Origin: an uncultured Lachnospiraceae bacterium
GTDB taxonomy: Bacteria > Bacillota > Clostridia > Lachnospirales > Lachnospiraceae
Length of the DNA stretch: 64,000 nucleotides
Assembly: GCA_947626395.1 (NCBI GenBank)
Contig: CANQRU010000002.1
Span: forward strand, 1 to 64,000
Direction of reading: 5' to 3'
Each line of letters starts with the position of its first letter. The first letter of the stretch is position 1. The translations under genes and the position numbers were made by a program. The notes under the pieces were generated by a model that was not told where the DNA came from, did no database searches, and was given only the letters and a program-made list of their open reading frames with translations. This document shows, one piece after another, positions 16,375 to 25,038 of the stretch.

Positions 16375-16699
16375 GCTGCCGTTTTCCTAACACCTTGTAA
16401 ATTAGGTGTTAGGTTAGGTGTTAGGTTAGTTGTTAGGCGAAAAATTCAGCATTTAAGCGGAAAAGCGGAGCTTACTTATATAACCTTACACCTATTACAC
16501 GTTTTTATAAAACGTAATTGTATTTTCATTTTGCGGGAATTTTCCCGCGCCTGCATCTTATACAGGGTATATTTCCGCAGAGTAGGTGTTAGGTGTTAGA
16601 AACGGCGGAAAAGCATAGTAAAAACGCGGCTTTTTAACATTACACCTAAAAGCGGCGGCAGGTGTTAGGCAAAATTTAGGCGTTAGGGGGTGTTTCGGT
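16375..16699. repeat. Iteron-like repeats, candidate replication origin
   Basis: No gene lies in these 325 bases. TTAGGTGTTAGG occurs twice in tandem (16402-16413, 16414-16425) with a variant TTAGTTGTTAGG at 16426-16437. CCTAACACCT (16386-16395) is the perfect inverse of 16404-16413. More copies of the GGTGTTAG/TTACACCT motif lie at 16486-16492, 16583-16599, 16640-16647 and 16660-16669. Between them is an AT-rich core with ACGTTTT/AAAACGT (16499-16515) and GCGGGAA/TTCCCGC (16533-16548) inverted repeats. Spaced iterons around an AT-rich segment beside the primase gene are typical of phage origins. Confidence 0.6.
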
Positions 16700-17362
16700 T
16701 TGGAGCAAGCGGAAAAATTAAGAGAATTACTTGATAAATTGCGGAGAAATAAGGAAAAGGTCCCGCTTCCAGTTCTTAAGACAAAGTATAAAGCAGCCTA
16801 CGAGAAGCTCGTAGAGGACATTAAGACAGAGGCGAAGGCCTACGCGCTTCCGATTGCCACCAGGCTGCCGGGCTGGATCAGCGGCCGACAGGTTAAGGAA
16901 GAATACGCCGAGCGGATCGGCGAGGAGTTTAACCGGATATACGCCGAGGGCGATTACGCGCACCGGATCGGGCAGGCGCTTTATAAGAGATACAGCGCCG
17001 ACGAGGTCCGGCAGTTGGCCGAGGAGATTAACCGGAGCCTGCAGGCGGCCGTAAATAAGATTTTCGACGAGGCGGTCTGCCTTTATACCACCGCCGAGAA
17101 TTGGAACCCGGAAAACCCAGTTATCCCCAAAATATACAACGATCTTGTGGACAAGTTCTACGACGAGACGACAAAGCAGTGGAGAGACCCACAGCCGGGC
17201 GAGAAAAAGGACGCCCTGCTGATATTCATAAAGGGCGACAAAGAAAAAGGAGGACAGGAGCATGAGCAAAAACAGGAAGCAGCGGAGAAAAAAGAGGTGG
17301 CCACAGGGCAGCAGCCTGCCGCAGGGTCAGCGGCCCCCGGTACAGGAGGAGCCGGAGTTTAA
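16700..17362 (+). CDS. Helical phage protein next to candidate origin, unknown
   Basis: This 220-residue protein is mostly helical and charged, with a Gln/Glu/Ala-rich disordered tail (about 185-220). The start is TTG 16700, chosen because AGGGGGTG lies 8 nt upstream. I recognise no family. Its location right after the iteron region suggests a replication or copy-control function, but nothing in the sequence proves it. Its 3' end overlaps the next gene by 101 nt in another frame. Confidence 0.6.
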   Translation: MEQAEKLRELLDKLRRNKEKVPLPVLKTKYKAAYEKLVEDIKTEAKAYALPIATRLPGWISGRQVKEEYAERIGEEFNRIYAEGDYAHRIGQALYKRYSADEVRQLAEEINRSLQAAVNKIFDEAVCLYTTAENWNPENPVIPKIYNDLVDKFYDETTKQWRDPQPGEKKDALLIFIKGDKEKGGQEHEQKQEAAEKKEVATGQQPAAGSAAPGTGGAGV

Positions 17363-17582
17363 GGCCAGGGAAGCCTGGGAGATGGAATACGGGCCACTTC
17401 CGGCCGAGGACATTATAGAGAACCAGAAGCTGCAGCTTTCAAAGTTCGCGGAAGAATTGGAGCAGCTGCAGCGGGAGAACCGGAAGTTAAAAGAGGAGCT
17501 CCGGATCGCCAGGAGCGACCGGCAGGACGCCGAGACGGCCATCGCAAACTATTTTATTAACCATTGGAGGACGGGAGAATGA
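17262..17582 (+). CDS. Coiled-coil phage protein, unknown
   Basis: A 106-residue protein with a very basic start (MSKNRKQRRKKRWPQG) and a clear coiled coil (about 54-90, LSKFAEELEQLQRENRKLKE). AGGAGG precedes the ATG by 8 nt, which supports this frame although it overlaps the upstream gene by 101 nt. Function unknown; it could be a nucleic-acid-binding adaptor. Confidence 0.55.
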   Translation: MSKNRKQRRKKRWPQGSSLPQGQRPPVQEEPEFKAREAWEMEYGPLPAEDIIENQKLQLSKFAEELEQLQRENRKLKEELRIARSDRQDAETAIANYFINHWRTGE

Positions 17583-18040
17583 AGGCTTTAACAATTTGGC
17601 AGCCCTGGGCCGGTTCCATCGCAGAGAGAATTAAGCAGTACGAGACCAGGAGCTGGGCGACAAACTACCGCGGCCCGATTGCGATCCACGCGGCGGCGAA
17701 GCCCATACAGCACACCTGGGCCGCCTACATAGACAGCCGGGCACAGGAGGCGATCTGCCGGAGGTTTAATTTACCGGAGATATTCAACGGCCCCGCGGTC
17801 TTCCCTTCCGCCTGCGTAGTAGCCACGGCCATGCTTACGGATTGCATTAAGATTACGCCGGAGTTCGCGGCCACATTGAGCCAGGACGAGCTGGCGCTCG
17901 GAGATTACACGCCCGGCCGGTACGCCTGGAAGTTGGAGAACATAAAGAAATTAAAGCACCCTATACCGGCATCCGGTAGACAGGGACTATGGACCTGGGA
18001 GCCGGTTTTATTAACATTACAGGAGGAGGATCAGCCATGA
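17579..18040 (+). CDS. ASCH domain protein
   Basis: The 153-residue protein begins MKALTIWQPWAGSI and continues with TRSWATNYRGPIAIHAAAK and a C-terminal YAWKLENIKKLKHPIP. These are the hallmarks of ASCH domains, which have a PUA-like fold and bind RNA or modified nucleotides. Phages often carry one next to replication or modification genes. It overlaps the previous stop by 4 nt. The exact ligand is unknown. Confidence 0.8.
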   Translation: MKALTIWQPWAGSIAERIKQYETRSWATNYRGPIAIHAAAKPIQHTWAAYIDSRAQEAICRRFNLPEIFNGPAVFPSACVVATAMLTDCIKITPEFAATLSQDELALGDYTPGRYAWKLENIKKLKHPIPASGRQGLWTWEPVLLTLQEEDQP

Positions 18041-18303
18041 AAAGGAATAAGCCCGGCGAGATGCCGGAAGTTACCAGGGAAATATATAAGAGCGTTAAGA
18101 AGTTCGACCGCCAGGACTTCCAGGCCTTCTGTAAAGACCTTTACGGCTTCGGCTTCGAGGACGGCCGCGCCAGCGTTCCAGGCGTTGACCTTAAGGCGGT
18201 ATACGAGGCAATAGCCAACACGAAGGGGATCGGCCCGAAAAAGCTGGAGGAGATCACCCGGAACATAGAGGCGCTTTACGCGGCAGAAGGGACGAAGAAA
18301 TGA
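18037..18303 (+). CDS. Small phage protein with HhH-like segment
   Basis: An 88-residue basic protein starting at ATG 18037 with AGGAGG upstream. The C-terminal IANTKGIGPKKLEEITRNIE resembles a helix-hairpin-helix, which binds DNA without sequence preference. It may be a DNA-binding accessory factor. No named family is recognised. Confidence 0.55.
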   Translation: MKRNKPGEMPEVTREIYKSVKKFDRQDFQAFCKDLYGFGFEDGRASVPGVDLKAVYEAIANTKGIGPKKLEEITRNIEALYAAEGTKK

Positions 18304-18509
18304 GCGACAGCGACAAGGCGGCAATAGAGGCCATGAAAACCACGGCGGCCCAGTATTTCACGGCATACACCCGCCTGCTGCAGCTTACGGGAAATTCAGA
18401 GGAGGCGCTTAAACTTACGGAGTCCTTATTTACGGCACTCTTCCGCGGGAATAAGCAGGAGCCGCCGCCGGGCGCCGGAGGCTTCACACTATACTGGGAC
18501 AGGAGGTAA
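18300..18509 (+). CDS. Small helical phage protein, unknown
   Basis: A 69-residue protein, helical in its first 50 residues, with a Pro/Gly-rich end (EPPPGAGGFTLYWDRR). Its start overlaps the previous stop by 4 nt (AAATGA), so translation is probably coupled. No family is recognised. Confidence 0.5.
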   Translation: MSDSDKAAIEAMKTTAAQYFTAYTRLLQLTGNSEEALKLTESLFTALFRGNKQEPPPGAGGFTLYWDRR

Positions 18510-18517
18510 AGGAAACC

Positions 18518-18706
18518 ATGACACAGGAGAAGATGAAGGCCATTAACGCCTGGTGCCAGCGGGTAAACAAAAACCGGCTGGAGGTACAGGATCAGATGGT
18601 AATAGCGAACGCCACGGTGCGGATGCTTGAGGAGATCGAGCCGATCTACGACAAATACACCGCCCAGGAGCAGGGCGGGAAGAATAAGGGGGTGTTTTTC
18701 CGTTGA
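18518..18706 (+). CDS. Small helical phage protein, unknown
   Basis: A 62-residue protein with an amphipathic helical core (INAWCQRVNKNRLEVQDQMV). AGGAGG lies 11 nt before the ATG. It overlaps the nuclease gene by 4 nt and may be co-translated with it. Confidence 0.5.
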   Translation: MTQEKMKAINAWCQRVNKNRLEVQDQMVIANATVRMLEEIEPIYDKYTAQEQGGKNKGVFFR

Positions 18707-19104
18707 ATTGGGAGCGATTTAAGACCGAGGCGGACGCCCTGGAGTACATACAGGCGACGAAGGGCATAAACGCCGCCCAGGCGAAAAAGTACCTGCGGGC
18801 GAACCTTCCGAAAGAAGCATACTACCAGGAGAAGATCATAAAGCACATAAGGGCGCTTATTCCTTCCGCCTTCGTTTGGAAGGCCGCGGCCGGACCGTAC
18901 AGCCGCGGAGGTATACCGGATATTTGCGCCATAGTAAACGGCCACTTTTACGCCTTCGAGGTTAAGCGCCCGTTTGTCGGAGTAATAAGCCCGCTGCAGG
19001 CCCAGACCATAAAGCGGATCAACGCCCAGGGCGGCCGGGCCCACGTTGTAACCTACCCGGAGGAGGTAACGGAGATTTTAAGGGAGGAGATCGAGAGATG
19101 CTGA
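18703..19104 (+). CDS. VRR-NUC domain nuclease
   Basis: The 133-residue protein has the VRR-NUC pattern of PD-(D/E)XK enzymes: SRGGIPDICAIVNGHFYAFE followed by VKRPFVG, with active-site Asp in PDI and Glu-x-Lys in FEVKR, and Gln in PLQAQTI. Related phage proteins cleave branched DNA such as Holliday junctions or trim replication intermediates. The start is TTG 18703 after GGGGGTG. It probably works in recombination or in clearing DNA before packaging. Confidence 0.88.
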   Translation: MNWERFKTEADALEYIQATKGINAAQAKKYLRANLPKEAYYQEKIIKHIRALIPSAFVWKAAAGPYSRGGIPDICAIVNGHFYAFEVKRPFVGVISPLQAQTIKRINAQGGRAHVVTYPEEVTEILREEIERC

Positions 19105-19340
19105 TCATAACCAACAAAACGGACATTTACGCCGGAGCACTTGACGCCATAGAGAGCGACTTTTCTTTAGCGGCAGACCCGGAGAGCGGCCACGGCCTGG
19201 ACGAGCTGCAGCTTAAGATCGAGCAGGGAGACGGGAAGCTGCTTAACGACATAGGGCTGCTTAAGGCGCTTTCCTTCGGCATAAGACACGGGCGGCTCCG
19301 GATCGTTGAGGTCGAGGAGGCGCGGAGCGGTGAAAAATAA
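19098..19340 (+). CDS. Small phage protein, unknown
   Basis: An 80-residue acidic protein starting inside the end of the nuclease gene (7-nt overlap) with GGGAGGAG upstream. It has two helical segments and a short beta C-terminus (RLRIVEVEEA). No family is recognised. Confidence 0.5.
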   Translation: MLIITNKTDIYAGALDAIESDFSLAADPESGHGLDELQLKIEQGDGKLLNDIGLLKALSFGIRHGRLRIVEVEEARSGEK

Positions 19341-19458
19341 AGAGGGCTACCCGGACCCGACGGCAGGCAAGGCCCTGGCCAACATACGGCGCCGGGAGAA
19401 GCAGGGGCAGAAAAAGAAGAAACCAAAAGAGAGGAGCGAAAAGAAGGATGTTTTATAG
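19330..19458 (+). CDS. 42-residue basic phage protein
   Basis: GTG 19330 has GAGGAGG 8 nt upstream. The product begins VKNKEGYPDPTAGKALANIR and ends in a very Lys-rich tail. Similar very small proteins starting with KEGYxDPTA lie before terminase genes of Firmicutes phages as I recall them; their function is unknown. It overlaps both neighbouring genes by 11 nt. Confidence 0.55.
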   Translation: MKNKEGYPDPTAGKALANIRRREKQGQKKKKPKERSEKKDVL

Positions 19459-19627
19459 AATAGCGGTATTTTCCATAACGGCGTTATGCCGGGCACTTTT
19501 GGGAGTTGAGAAGGCGATGGTCCGCTGGATTGCGCCGGAGCTTACAGAGGCGGAGCGGCAGCACTACCAGGCAATTATTGAACGCCATGAGCGCGAGATC
19601 GGCCAGAAGGGAGGCGCCGGAGCATGA
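19448..19627 (+). CDS. 59-residue protein with N-terminal hydrophobic segment
   Basis: ATG 19448 follows AGAGGAG and AAGAAGG. The product starts with a hydrophobic helix (MFYRIAVFSITALCRALLG), then a charged helical tail. It overlaps the next gene by 4 nt (GCATGA). Coding is supported by the tight overlaps and ribosome site only; function unknown. Confidence 0.45.
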   Translation: MFYRIAVFSITALCRALLGVEKAMVRWIAPELTEAERQHYQAIIERHEREIGQKGGAGA

Positions 19628-19911
19628 ACCGACAGCAGCGGAGGAGCCTTTTAAGAAAAAAGCCGCAGCAGAAACCGAAGCAGACCAGCACGACCATGAA
19701 CGCGGCCCGCGCCCAGGAGGTAGTAGACAATTTACCGCTTCCGGCGATTGTTTCCGGGATCAATAATTTATTGAGCCAGCTGGAAGCGCGGAGCGTTCCG
19801 GTATACGACTGGGACGATCCGGAGCGGGCGCTTTACCGGCTGCAGATGCGGCGAGGGAAAATATATTTTCTTGCGGCCGCACCGGAGGCGGAGCCGGAAA
19901 AAGAAGATTGA
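19624..19911 (+). CDS. Small basic phage protein, unknown
   Basis: A 95-residue protein with a strongly basic, Gln-rich start (MNRQQRRSLLRKKPQQKPKQ), a middle helix and a short acidic end. The layout is common for small phage proteins ahead of the late-transcription regulator. No family is recognised. Confidence 0.5.
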   Translation: MNRQQRRSLLRKKPQQKPKQTSTTMNAARAQEVVDNLPLPAIVSGINNLLSQLEARSVPVYDWDDPERALYRLQMRRGKIYFLAAAPEAEPEKED

Positions 19912-19929
19912 TAAGGGAGGTATGCAACC

Positions 19930-20448
19930 ATGAACCAGGGACACAAGCTGAGCCAGGAAGAAATAAAACATAACGAGGATATAGAGCTGCTTAAGGACTA
20001 CTTGAGCCAGTACACAAGAGCAAGGCGCCGGAGGGTTCAGCTTGAGCGCCGTCTTAAAGCCATTTGTGACGAGATGGCCGCGCCGGTTGGCGGGCAAGGC
20101 TACTCGCCCATTAACAGGCCGAAAAACCAGATCAGCGAAGGCGCCGCGAGCTTCGTTATACGAAAATCGGAGCAGGAGACCCGGATCGAGGAGCAGCGCG
20201 ACGAGATCGCGAAGGACCTTCTGAAGATTATGGATATTTTCGACTACTTAGACAAAAACAGCGACGAGCGCAACGCCCTGGAATTGTACTACATAGACAA
20301 CCTAAAGTGGGAGCGCGTAGCCCTTGAGATGCACACCCACCGGAACACCGCGTTAAACTACGCAAAAAAAGGCCTTGAAAAATTACTCACTTTCAAGCGG
20401 GTTAAGCGCATTATATACAAGTACAGGGACGACCGGGAAAAGGGCTAA
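19930..20448 (+). CDS. RinA/ArpU-like (DUF1492-type) late transcription regulator
   Basis: The 172-residue protein has a helical N-terminus with a basic patch (RARRRRVQLERRLKA) and a C-terminal sigma-region-4-like helix-turn-helix: ELYYIDNLKWERVALEMHTH, then RNTALNYAKKGLEKLL. This is the pattern of phage late activators (RinA, ArpU, DUF1492 proteins) that switch on packaging and structural genes. It is the last gene before the non-coding stretch that precedes the late genes, as expected. AGGGAGG precedes the ATG. Confidence 0.8.
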   Translation: MNQGHKLSQEEIKHNEDIELLKDYLSQYTRARRRRVQLERRLKAICDEMAAPVGGQGYSPINRPKNQISEGAASFVIRKSEQETRIEEQRDEIAKDLLKIMDIFDYLDKNSDERNALELYYIDNLKWERVALEMHTHRNTALNYAKKGLEKLLTFKRVKRIIYKYRDDREKG

Positions 20449-21209
20449 AAACAGACACCCCCTATATAGGCCCCGGAAAAAGGCCCGAAAAAAAATAGCA
20501 CCCCCTATATAGACCCCTATACTACGCCGAAAATTTTACAGCTTAAATATTTACAGAGCGTACAAAGAGGGCCATATATACAGGGGTGCAGGGCAGGCGG
20601 AGCCCTTATTTTACAAGGGCCGAGGCGCTTTTATAAAGTTTGTACCCTATTGTACTTTTGAATGTGCTATTATAGTACCGTAGGAAAAGGGGTTAAAAAC
20701 AGACACCCCCTACTGCCATATAGGCTCCTTTCCCGTAAATAAAGGCTTGCTTTATAGAGATATAGAGCAGGCCTTTATTGATTAAGGACACAGGGGCAGG
20801 CCATACCACACAGGCCCAGGAGTATATTTATATACCACACACAGGGCAGGGCATACAGTACAGGCCATAGGCCAGGGCACAGGCAGCAGCCAGCGCACAC
20901 AGTACAGCGCACACAGTACGGGGCAGGCCTTGAGGCCTTGAGATACAAGGCTTTTACACAACATAAGAGCAGCGAGGCGCGGCCCTTGCGCGTTGCGACG
21001 TCGCAACAGAGAGGCAAGGCAGCAGGCCCACCAGGCAGCCAGGCCTCACAAAAAGAGGCGGCACCCGGCCGCGAAGCCCTTAAGGTACTTCCTGGACTTA
21101 AAAAGCTATGCGGGGCGAGGAAGGCCCGGTATTTTACCCCATAAAATCGGAAAAAATTTTGCCGTTTCGTTACGCGAGGCGGCTTTTTTATTGTAGGAGG
21201 CGGCGTTTT
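20438..21209. repeat. Repeat-rich non-coding stretch; candidate packaging/late control region
   Basis: No convincing gene is seen from 20449 to 21209. AAAAGGG(C/G)TTAAAAACAGACACCCCCTA-like copies lie at 20438-20465 and 20685-20712, differing at two positions. CACCCCCTATATAG occurs at 20456-20469 and 20499-20512, and in an interrupted form at 20704-20723. AGCGCACACAGTAC is repeated exactly in tandem at 20892-20905 and 20906-20919. The TTGCGACGTCGCAA palindrome is at 20993. The position between the late regulator and the terminase operon fits a late promoter and a cos or pac site. Confidence 0.5.
20993..21006. repeat. 14-bp palindrome TTGCGACGTCGCAA, copy 2
   Basis: Here the symmetry extends to 16 bp (G...C). 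This copy is non-coding, 204 bp upstream of the ParB-methyltransferase start. Confidence 0.85.
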
Positions 21210-22577
21210 ATGCGGATGGAAAAAAGAAAACTTAAAGACTTAAACCCGGCCGCGTACAACCCGCGGAAGCCATTAAAGCCCGGCGACCCGGAATACGAGA
21301 AGCTGGCGGTCAGCATTGAGAAGCATGGCTATATTGACCCGATTGTAATTAACGAGGACGGGACGATCATAGGCGGCCACCAGCGCCGGACGGTTATGCT
21401 GGACTTAGGCTACGAGGAGGCCGAGGTCGTTATAGTTGACATTCCAGACAAAGACGACGAGATCGCGGCAAACATAGCCTTAAACCAGATCGACGGAGCC
21501 TGGGACAACGAGAAGCTGATCGGCCTTTTAATTCAGCTTGAGGGCAGCGGCTACGACACGATGGCGGCCGGGTTCAATTCCAGCGACCTGTCGGAGCTTT
21601 TTAAGGGCGTAGACTTAGGCCAGGAGGCGAACGACGACGGCTACGACGTAGAGAAGGCCATCGAGAAGGCGGAGCAGGCCCCGCCGATTACACAGCCCGG
21701 CGACGTTTGGCAGCTGGGAGACCACCGGCTGATCTGCGGCGACGCCTTAGACTTTTCCGACATTGGCATACTTATGGGCGGCGAGCTTGCGGATCTCGTT
21801 TTAACGGACCCGCCCTATAACGTAGACTACGAGGCAAAGGACAAGGCCCTGGAGCGGAGCTATAAGAGAAATACCACCCGGCAGAATAACGAGATCAAAA
21901 ACGACCGGATGAACGAGGACGCCTTTTACGAGTTCTTATATAAGGCCTTCGGGAATTGTTACGACGCGGCGCGAGAAGGAGCCGCTGTCTACGTGTTCCA
22001 CGCAGACATCGAAGGCTTGACGTTTCGTCAAGCCTTCGATGCTACGGGGTTCAAGTTGAGCCAGGTCTTGATCTGGGAAAAGAACCAGTTTGTAATAGGC
22101 CGCCAGGACTACCACTGGCGCCACGAGCCGATCTTATACGGATGGAAAGAGGGCGCGGCCCATTACTTCATAGACGACCGCGGCCAGGACACGGTCTGGA
22201 TCGAGGACGACGTAGACTACAAAAAAATGAGCAAGGCCGACCTGGTCGCCTACATTGACCGCATACGGGCGGAGCTTTCCGCCAGGACTTCCGTCCAGTT
22301 TGAGAAGAAACCGGCGCGGAGCGATATGCACCCGACCATGAAGCCGGTCGCCCTGGTTGGCCGCCTTATGCTTAACAGCAGCCGCAGGGGCGACGCCGTT
22401 TTAGACCCGTTCGCCGGAAGCGGCACGACGCTGATCGCAGCGGAGCAGCTGCACCGGGTCGCGTTCCTTGCGGAGATAAACCCGGTCTTCTGCGACGTAA
22501 TTATTAACCGTTGGGAGGAGTACACCGGGAAAAAGGCGGTACGGGTAAGAGGAGGCGGCAAGGATGGCAGAGAGTAG
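21210..22577 (+). CDS. ParB-like nuclease domain fused to DNA adenine methyltransferase
   Basis: The 455-residue protein has an N-terminal ParB/Srx-like domain (about 1-100; LNPAAYNPRKPLKPGD, VINEDGTIIGGHQRRTVMLD) and a beta-class N6-adenine methyltransferase: catalytic TDPPYNV (about 198-204) precedes the AdoMet-binding DPFAGSGTT (about 398-406), with HPTMKP between. Such fusions are common just before terminase genes and may mark phage DNA against restriction or help packaging. ATG 21210 is chosen because TAGGAGG lies 10 nt upstream; the frame stays open further upstream without such a site. It overlaps terS by 14 nt. Confidence 0.92.
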   Translation: MRMEKRKLKDLNPAAYNPRKPLKPGDPEYEKLAVSIEKHGYIDPIVINEDGTIIGGHQRRTVMLDLGYEEAEVVIVDIPDKDDEIAANIALNQIDGAWDNEKLIGLLIQLEGSGYDTMAAGFNSSDLSELFKGVDLGQEANDDGYDVEKAIEKAEQAPPITQPGDVWQLGDHRLICGDALDFSDIGILMGGELADLVLTDPPYNVDYEAKDKALERSYKRNTTRQNNEIKNDRMNEDAFYEFLYKAFGNCYDAAREGAAVYVFHADIEGLTFRQAFDATGFKLSQVLIWEKNQFVIGRQDYHWRHEPILYGWKEGAAHYFIDDRGQDTVWIEDDVDYKKMSKADLVAYIDRIRAELSARTSVQFEKKPARSDMHPTMKPVALVGRLMLNSSRRGDAVLDPFAGSGTTLIAAEQLHRVAFLAEINPVFCDVIINRWEEYTGKKAVRVRGGGKDGRE

Positions 22578-23115
22578 TGACAGCCGTTTTGTAAAGGTTG
22601 AGGTAGTAGCCCAGCTTTTCAGCGTTTCCGTCCGCCGGGTGCAGCAGTTGACCCAGGAGGGGATCATAAGCACGACGGAGGTCCCCGGCCAGGGCAGGCG
22701 CTACGAGCTGGTGCCGACTATTAAGACATATATTCAGTATTTGAGCGACAAGGCCTACGGCAAAAACCGCAGCGAAAAAGAGACGGAGCTTAAAGAGCAG
22801 AAGCTGCAGGCGGAGATCGCGCTTAAAGAATCCCAGGGCGAGCTGCACCGGATGCGGCGCGAGATTGCCGCCGGGAAGTATATAGACATAGACGAGGTGG
22901 CGCTGGACTACCAGAAATTTTTTGTAGTTTTTAAGCGCTTCGCGTTGAGCATACCGGCCCGCCTTGTAAGCATGATAAGCGACAGGGTAGAGCCCTTAGA
23001 GGCCCGCAAGATTGAGCGGGAGATGAACGGCGAGGTCCGGCGGATGCTTAAGGCCTTCGTCGTAGCCGGAGCACCGGAGGCAGAAAACGCAAAGGAAACC
23101 ACGGCCGGTGGTTAA
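22564..23115 (+). CDS. Terminase small subunit, gpNu1-like
   Basis: The 183-residue protein starts with a winged helix-turn-helix (FVKVEVVAQLFSVSVRRVQQ, LTQEGIIST) as in lambda gpNu1, followed by a charged coiled coil (about 58-100). It binds the packaging site and loads the large subunit. Place, directly before a gpA-type large subunit with an 8-nt overlap, confirms the call. The DNA site it recognises should be near; the repeat-rich stretch upstream of 21210 is a candidate. Confidence 0.88.
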   Translation: MAESSDSRFVKVEVVAQLFSVSVRRVQQLTQEGIISTTEVPGQGRRYELVPTIKTYIQYLSDKAYGKNRSEKETELKEQKLQAEIALKESQGELHRMRREIAAGKYIDIDEVALDYQKFFVVFKRFALSIPARLVSMISDRVEPLEARKIEREMNGEVRRMLKAFVVAGAPEAENAKETTAGG

Positions 23116-25024
23116 ACCGAAGCAGCTGCGGATCAGAAAATATACTTGTAAGCCGTACATAAAAGAGGCCCTGGAACACCTTAAGCCTCCGGAAAGTATG
23201 ACCGTTTCAGAGTGGGCCGAGAAGTACCGCATATTAGACAGCAAGACATCCGCAGAACCGGGACCCTGGAACAACGACCGGACGCCCTACCTTAAGGGCA
23301 TTATGGACGAGTTCACAAACTACGAGACCGAGGAAATTATTTTTGTAAAGCCGACACAGGTCGGAGGCACAGAGGCCCTGCTTAATATGTTGGGCTACGT
23401 TATATCCCAGGACCCCAGCCCGACAGAGGTGGTCTACCCGACGGAGACCCTGGCGGAGAGCATAAGCGGCCAGCGTTTGCAGCCGATGATTGAGAACACG
23501 GAGCCGCTTAAAAAGAAATACGATCCGAGCAGCCCGAAGCTGGAGCTTAACTTTTCGGATATGTTCGTAAAGATTGTAGGAAGTAACAGCCCGGTCGGCG
23601 TTGCTTCCTTCGCTATGAAATACCTTTTCATAGATGAAATAGACAAGTTCCCAGGGGCTTCTAAAAAAGAGGCCGACCCGGTAAGCCTTGCGGAAGAACG
23701 TACAAAGACTTTCAGAGGCCGGAAGATATTTAAGACTTCCACGCCGACGATCCGCACCGGCCATATTTGGAGGGCGAAGGAATCCGCCGACGCGGAGAAG
23801 CACTTTTTAATCCCTTGCCCGCACTGCGGCGAGTTTATAGAGCTTAAGTTTTCGCAGCTTCGCTGGCCGGGAAAAGACCGGGATATGATAGACGCCTACG
23901 GCGCCGAGAATATCCGGGAGAGTTTGGAGAAGTTGGCCGCCGAGGACGACGGCGAAGGCTTGAGCGACGCGGATCGCGCCGAGTTCGCTTTTTATATTTG
24001 CCAGGAGTGCGGCTGCGCGATCACGGACCAGCAGAAGCAGCAGGCCGTAAAGCGCGGACACTGGGAGACGGTGGCCCAGCGTACCCAGTTTGTAAAAAAG
24101 GTTTGCTTTTGGATCAACACACTTTACAGCCCTTTTGTACGCTTCGCGGAGATTGCCGCGAAGTTCATGGAGACCAAAAACGATCCGGAGAAGTTCCAAA
24201 ACTTCGTAAACAGCTGGCTGGCCGAGGCCTGGGAAGATACGAAGTTAAGGACGAGCGCGGACCTTGTTATGGACCGGCAGACGGAGCTGCAGGCGTTCAC
24301 CGTACCGGAGTGGGCGAAGCTACTTACGGGCGGCGTAGACATACAGGAAAGCAGCCTTTACTGGACCATAAGAGCCTGGGGCGATTATATAACCAGCCAG
24401 AACATAGCACACGGCCAGGCTTACAGCTTCGCGGACATTGAGCAGGTGATGAACCTTGAATATAAGACGCCTTCCGGCGCCCCGCGGGTTGTAAACCTTT
24501 GCTTAATAGACTCCGGCTATAACGCCGACGCTTGCTACGACTTCTGCGCGAATAATTCAGACTGGGCGCTGCCGGTTAAGGGTTCCAGCAACCCCATGCA
24601 AACACATTTTAAGTTGAGCACCGTAAACAAAGACACGTCGAAGGCTTACGGGATGAATTTAATAATAGTTGACGGCGGCAAGTATAAGGACATGATCGCC
24701 GGAAGGATGCGCCGGAAGAACGGCCGCGGCAGTTGGATGGTATACCAGGGCTGCGACCAGGAATACGCGGAGCAGGTAACGGCCGAGCACAAAGTAAACG
24801 TAAAGAGCGGAAACAAGGTACGGCAGGAATGGGTCCAGAAAACCAGCCACGCCGACAACCATTATTTAGACGCCGAGGTCTACGCGATGGCCGCGGCCGA
24901 CACTTTAGGCGTCCGGATGCTACACCTGCAGGAGCAGCAGCAGCCGCCGCCGGTACAGAAACCACCGCCAGCACCGACGCCGGAAGAAAACTGGATCAGA
25001 CAAAACGAGGGCTGGCTTGAGTAG
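23108..25024 (+). CDS. Terminase large subunit, lambda gpA type
   Basis: The 638-residue protein is the packaging motor and nuclease of the GpA family. The P-loop region is FVKPTQVGGTEALLNMLGYV (about 79-98), with Walker B FIDEIDKF (about 174-181) and a zinc-binding segment (CPHCGEF, ICQECGCAI). The C-terminal nuclease has LCLIDSGYNAD and a late DNHYLDAEVYAMAAADTLG stretch. Full length for the family. The start is GTG 23108 in the end of terS. gpA enzymes cut at cos, so the phage probably has cohesive ends. Confidence 0.95.
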   Translation: MVKPKQLRIRKYTCKPYIKEALEHLKPPESMTVSEWAEKYRILDSKTSAEPGPWNNDRTPYLKGIMDEFTNYETEEIIFVKPTQVGGTEALLNMLGYVISQDPSPTEVVYPTETLAESISGQRLQPMIENTEPLKKKYDPSSPKLELNFSDMFVKIVGSNSPVGVASFAMKYLFIDEIDKFPGASKKEADPVSLAEERTKTFRGRKIFKTSTPTIRTGHIWRAKESADAEKHFLIPCPHCGEFIELKFSQLRWPGKDRDMIDAYGAENIRESLEKLAAEDDGEGLSDADRAEFAFYICQECGCAITDQQKQQAVKRGHWETVAQRTQFVKKVCFWINTLYSPFVRFAEIAAKFMETKNDPEKFQNFVNSWLAEAWEDTKLRTSADLVMDRQTELQAFTVPEWAKLLTGGVDIQESSLYWTIRAWGDYITSQNIAHGQAYSFADIEQVMNLEYKTPSGAPRVVNLCLIDSGYNADACYDFCANNSDWALPVKGSSNPMQTHFKLSTVNKDTSKAYGMNLIIVDGGKYKDMIAGRMRRKNGRGSWMVYQGCDQEYAEQVTAEHKVNVKSGNKVRQEWVQKTSHADNHYLDAEVYAMAAADTLGVRMLHLQEQQQPPPVQKPPPAPTPEENWIRQNEGWLE

Positions 25025-25038
25025 TAGGAGGGATAACG

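Noticed and set aside
16386-16413. Terminator at the CCTAACACCT/AGGTGTTAGG hairpin
   Set aside because: No U-run follows and the sequence continues into tandem copies of the same motif, which fits iterons better.
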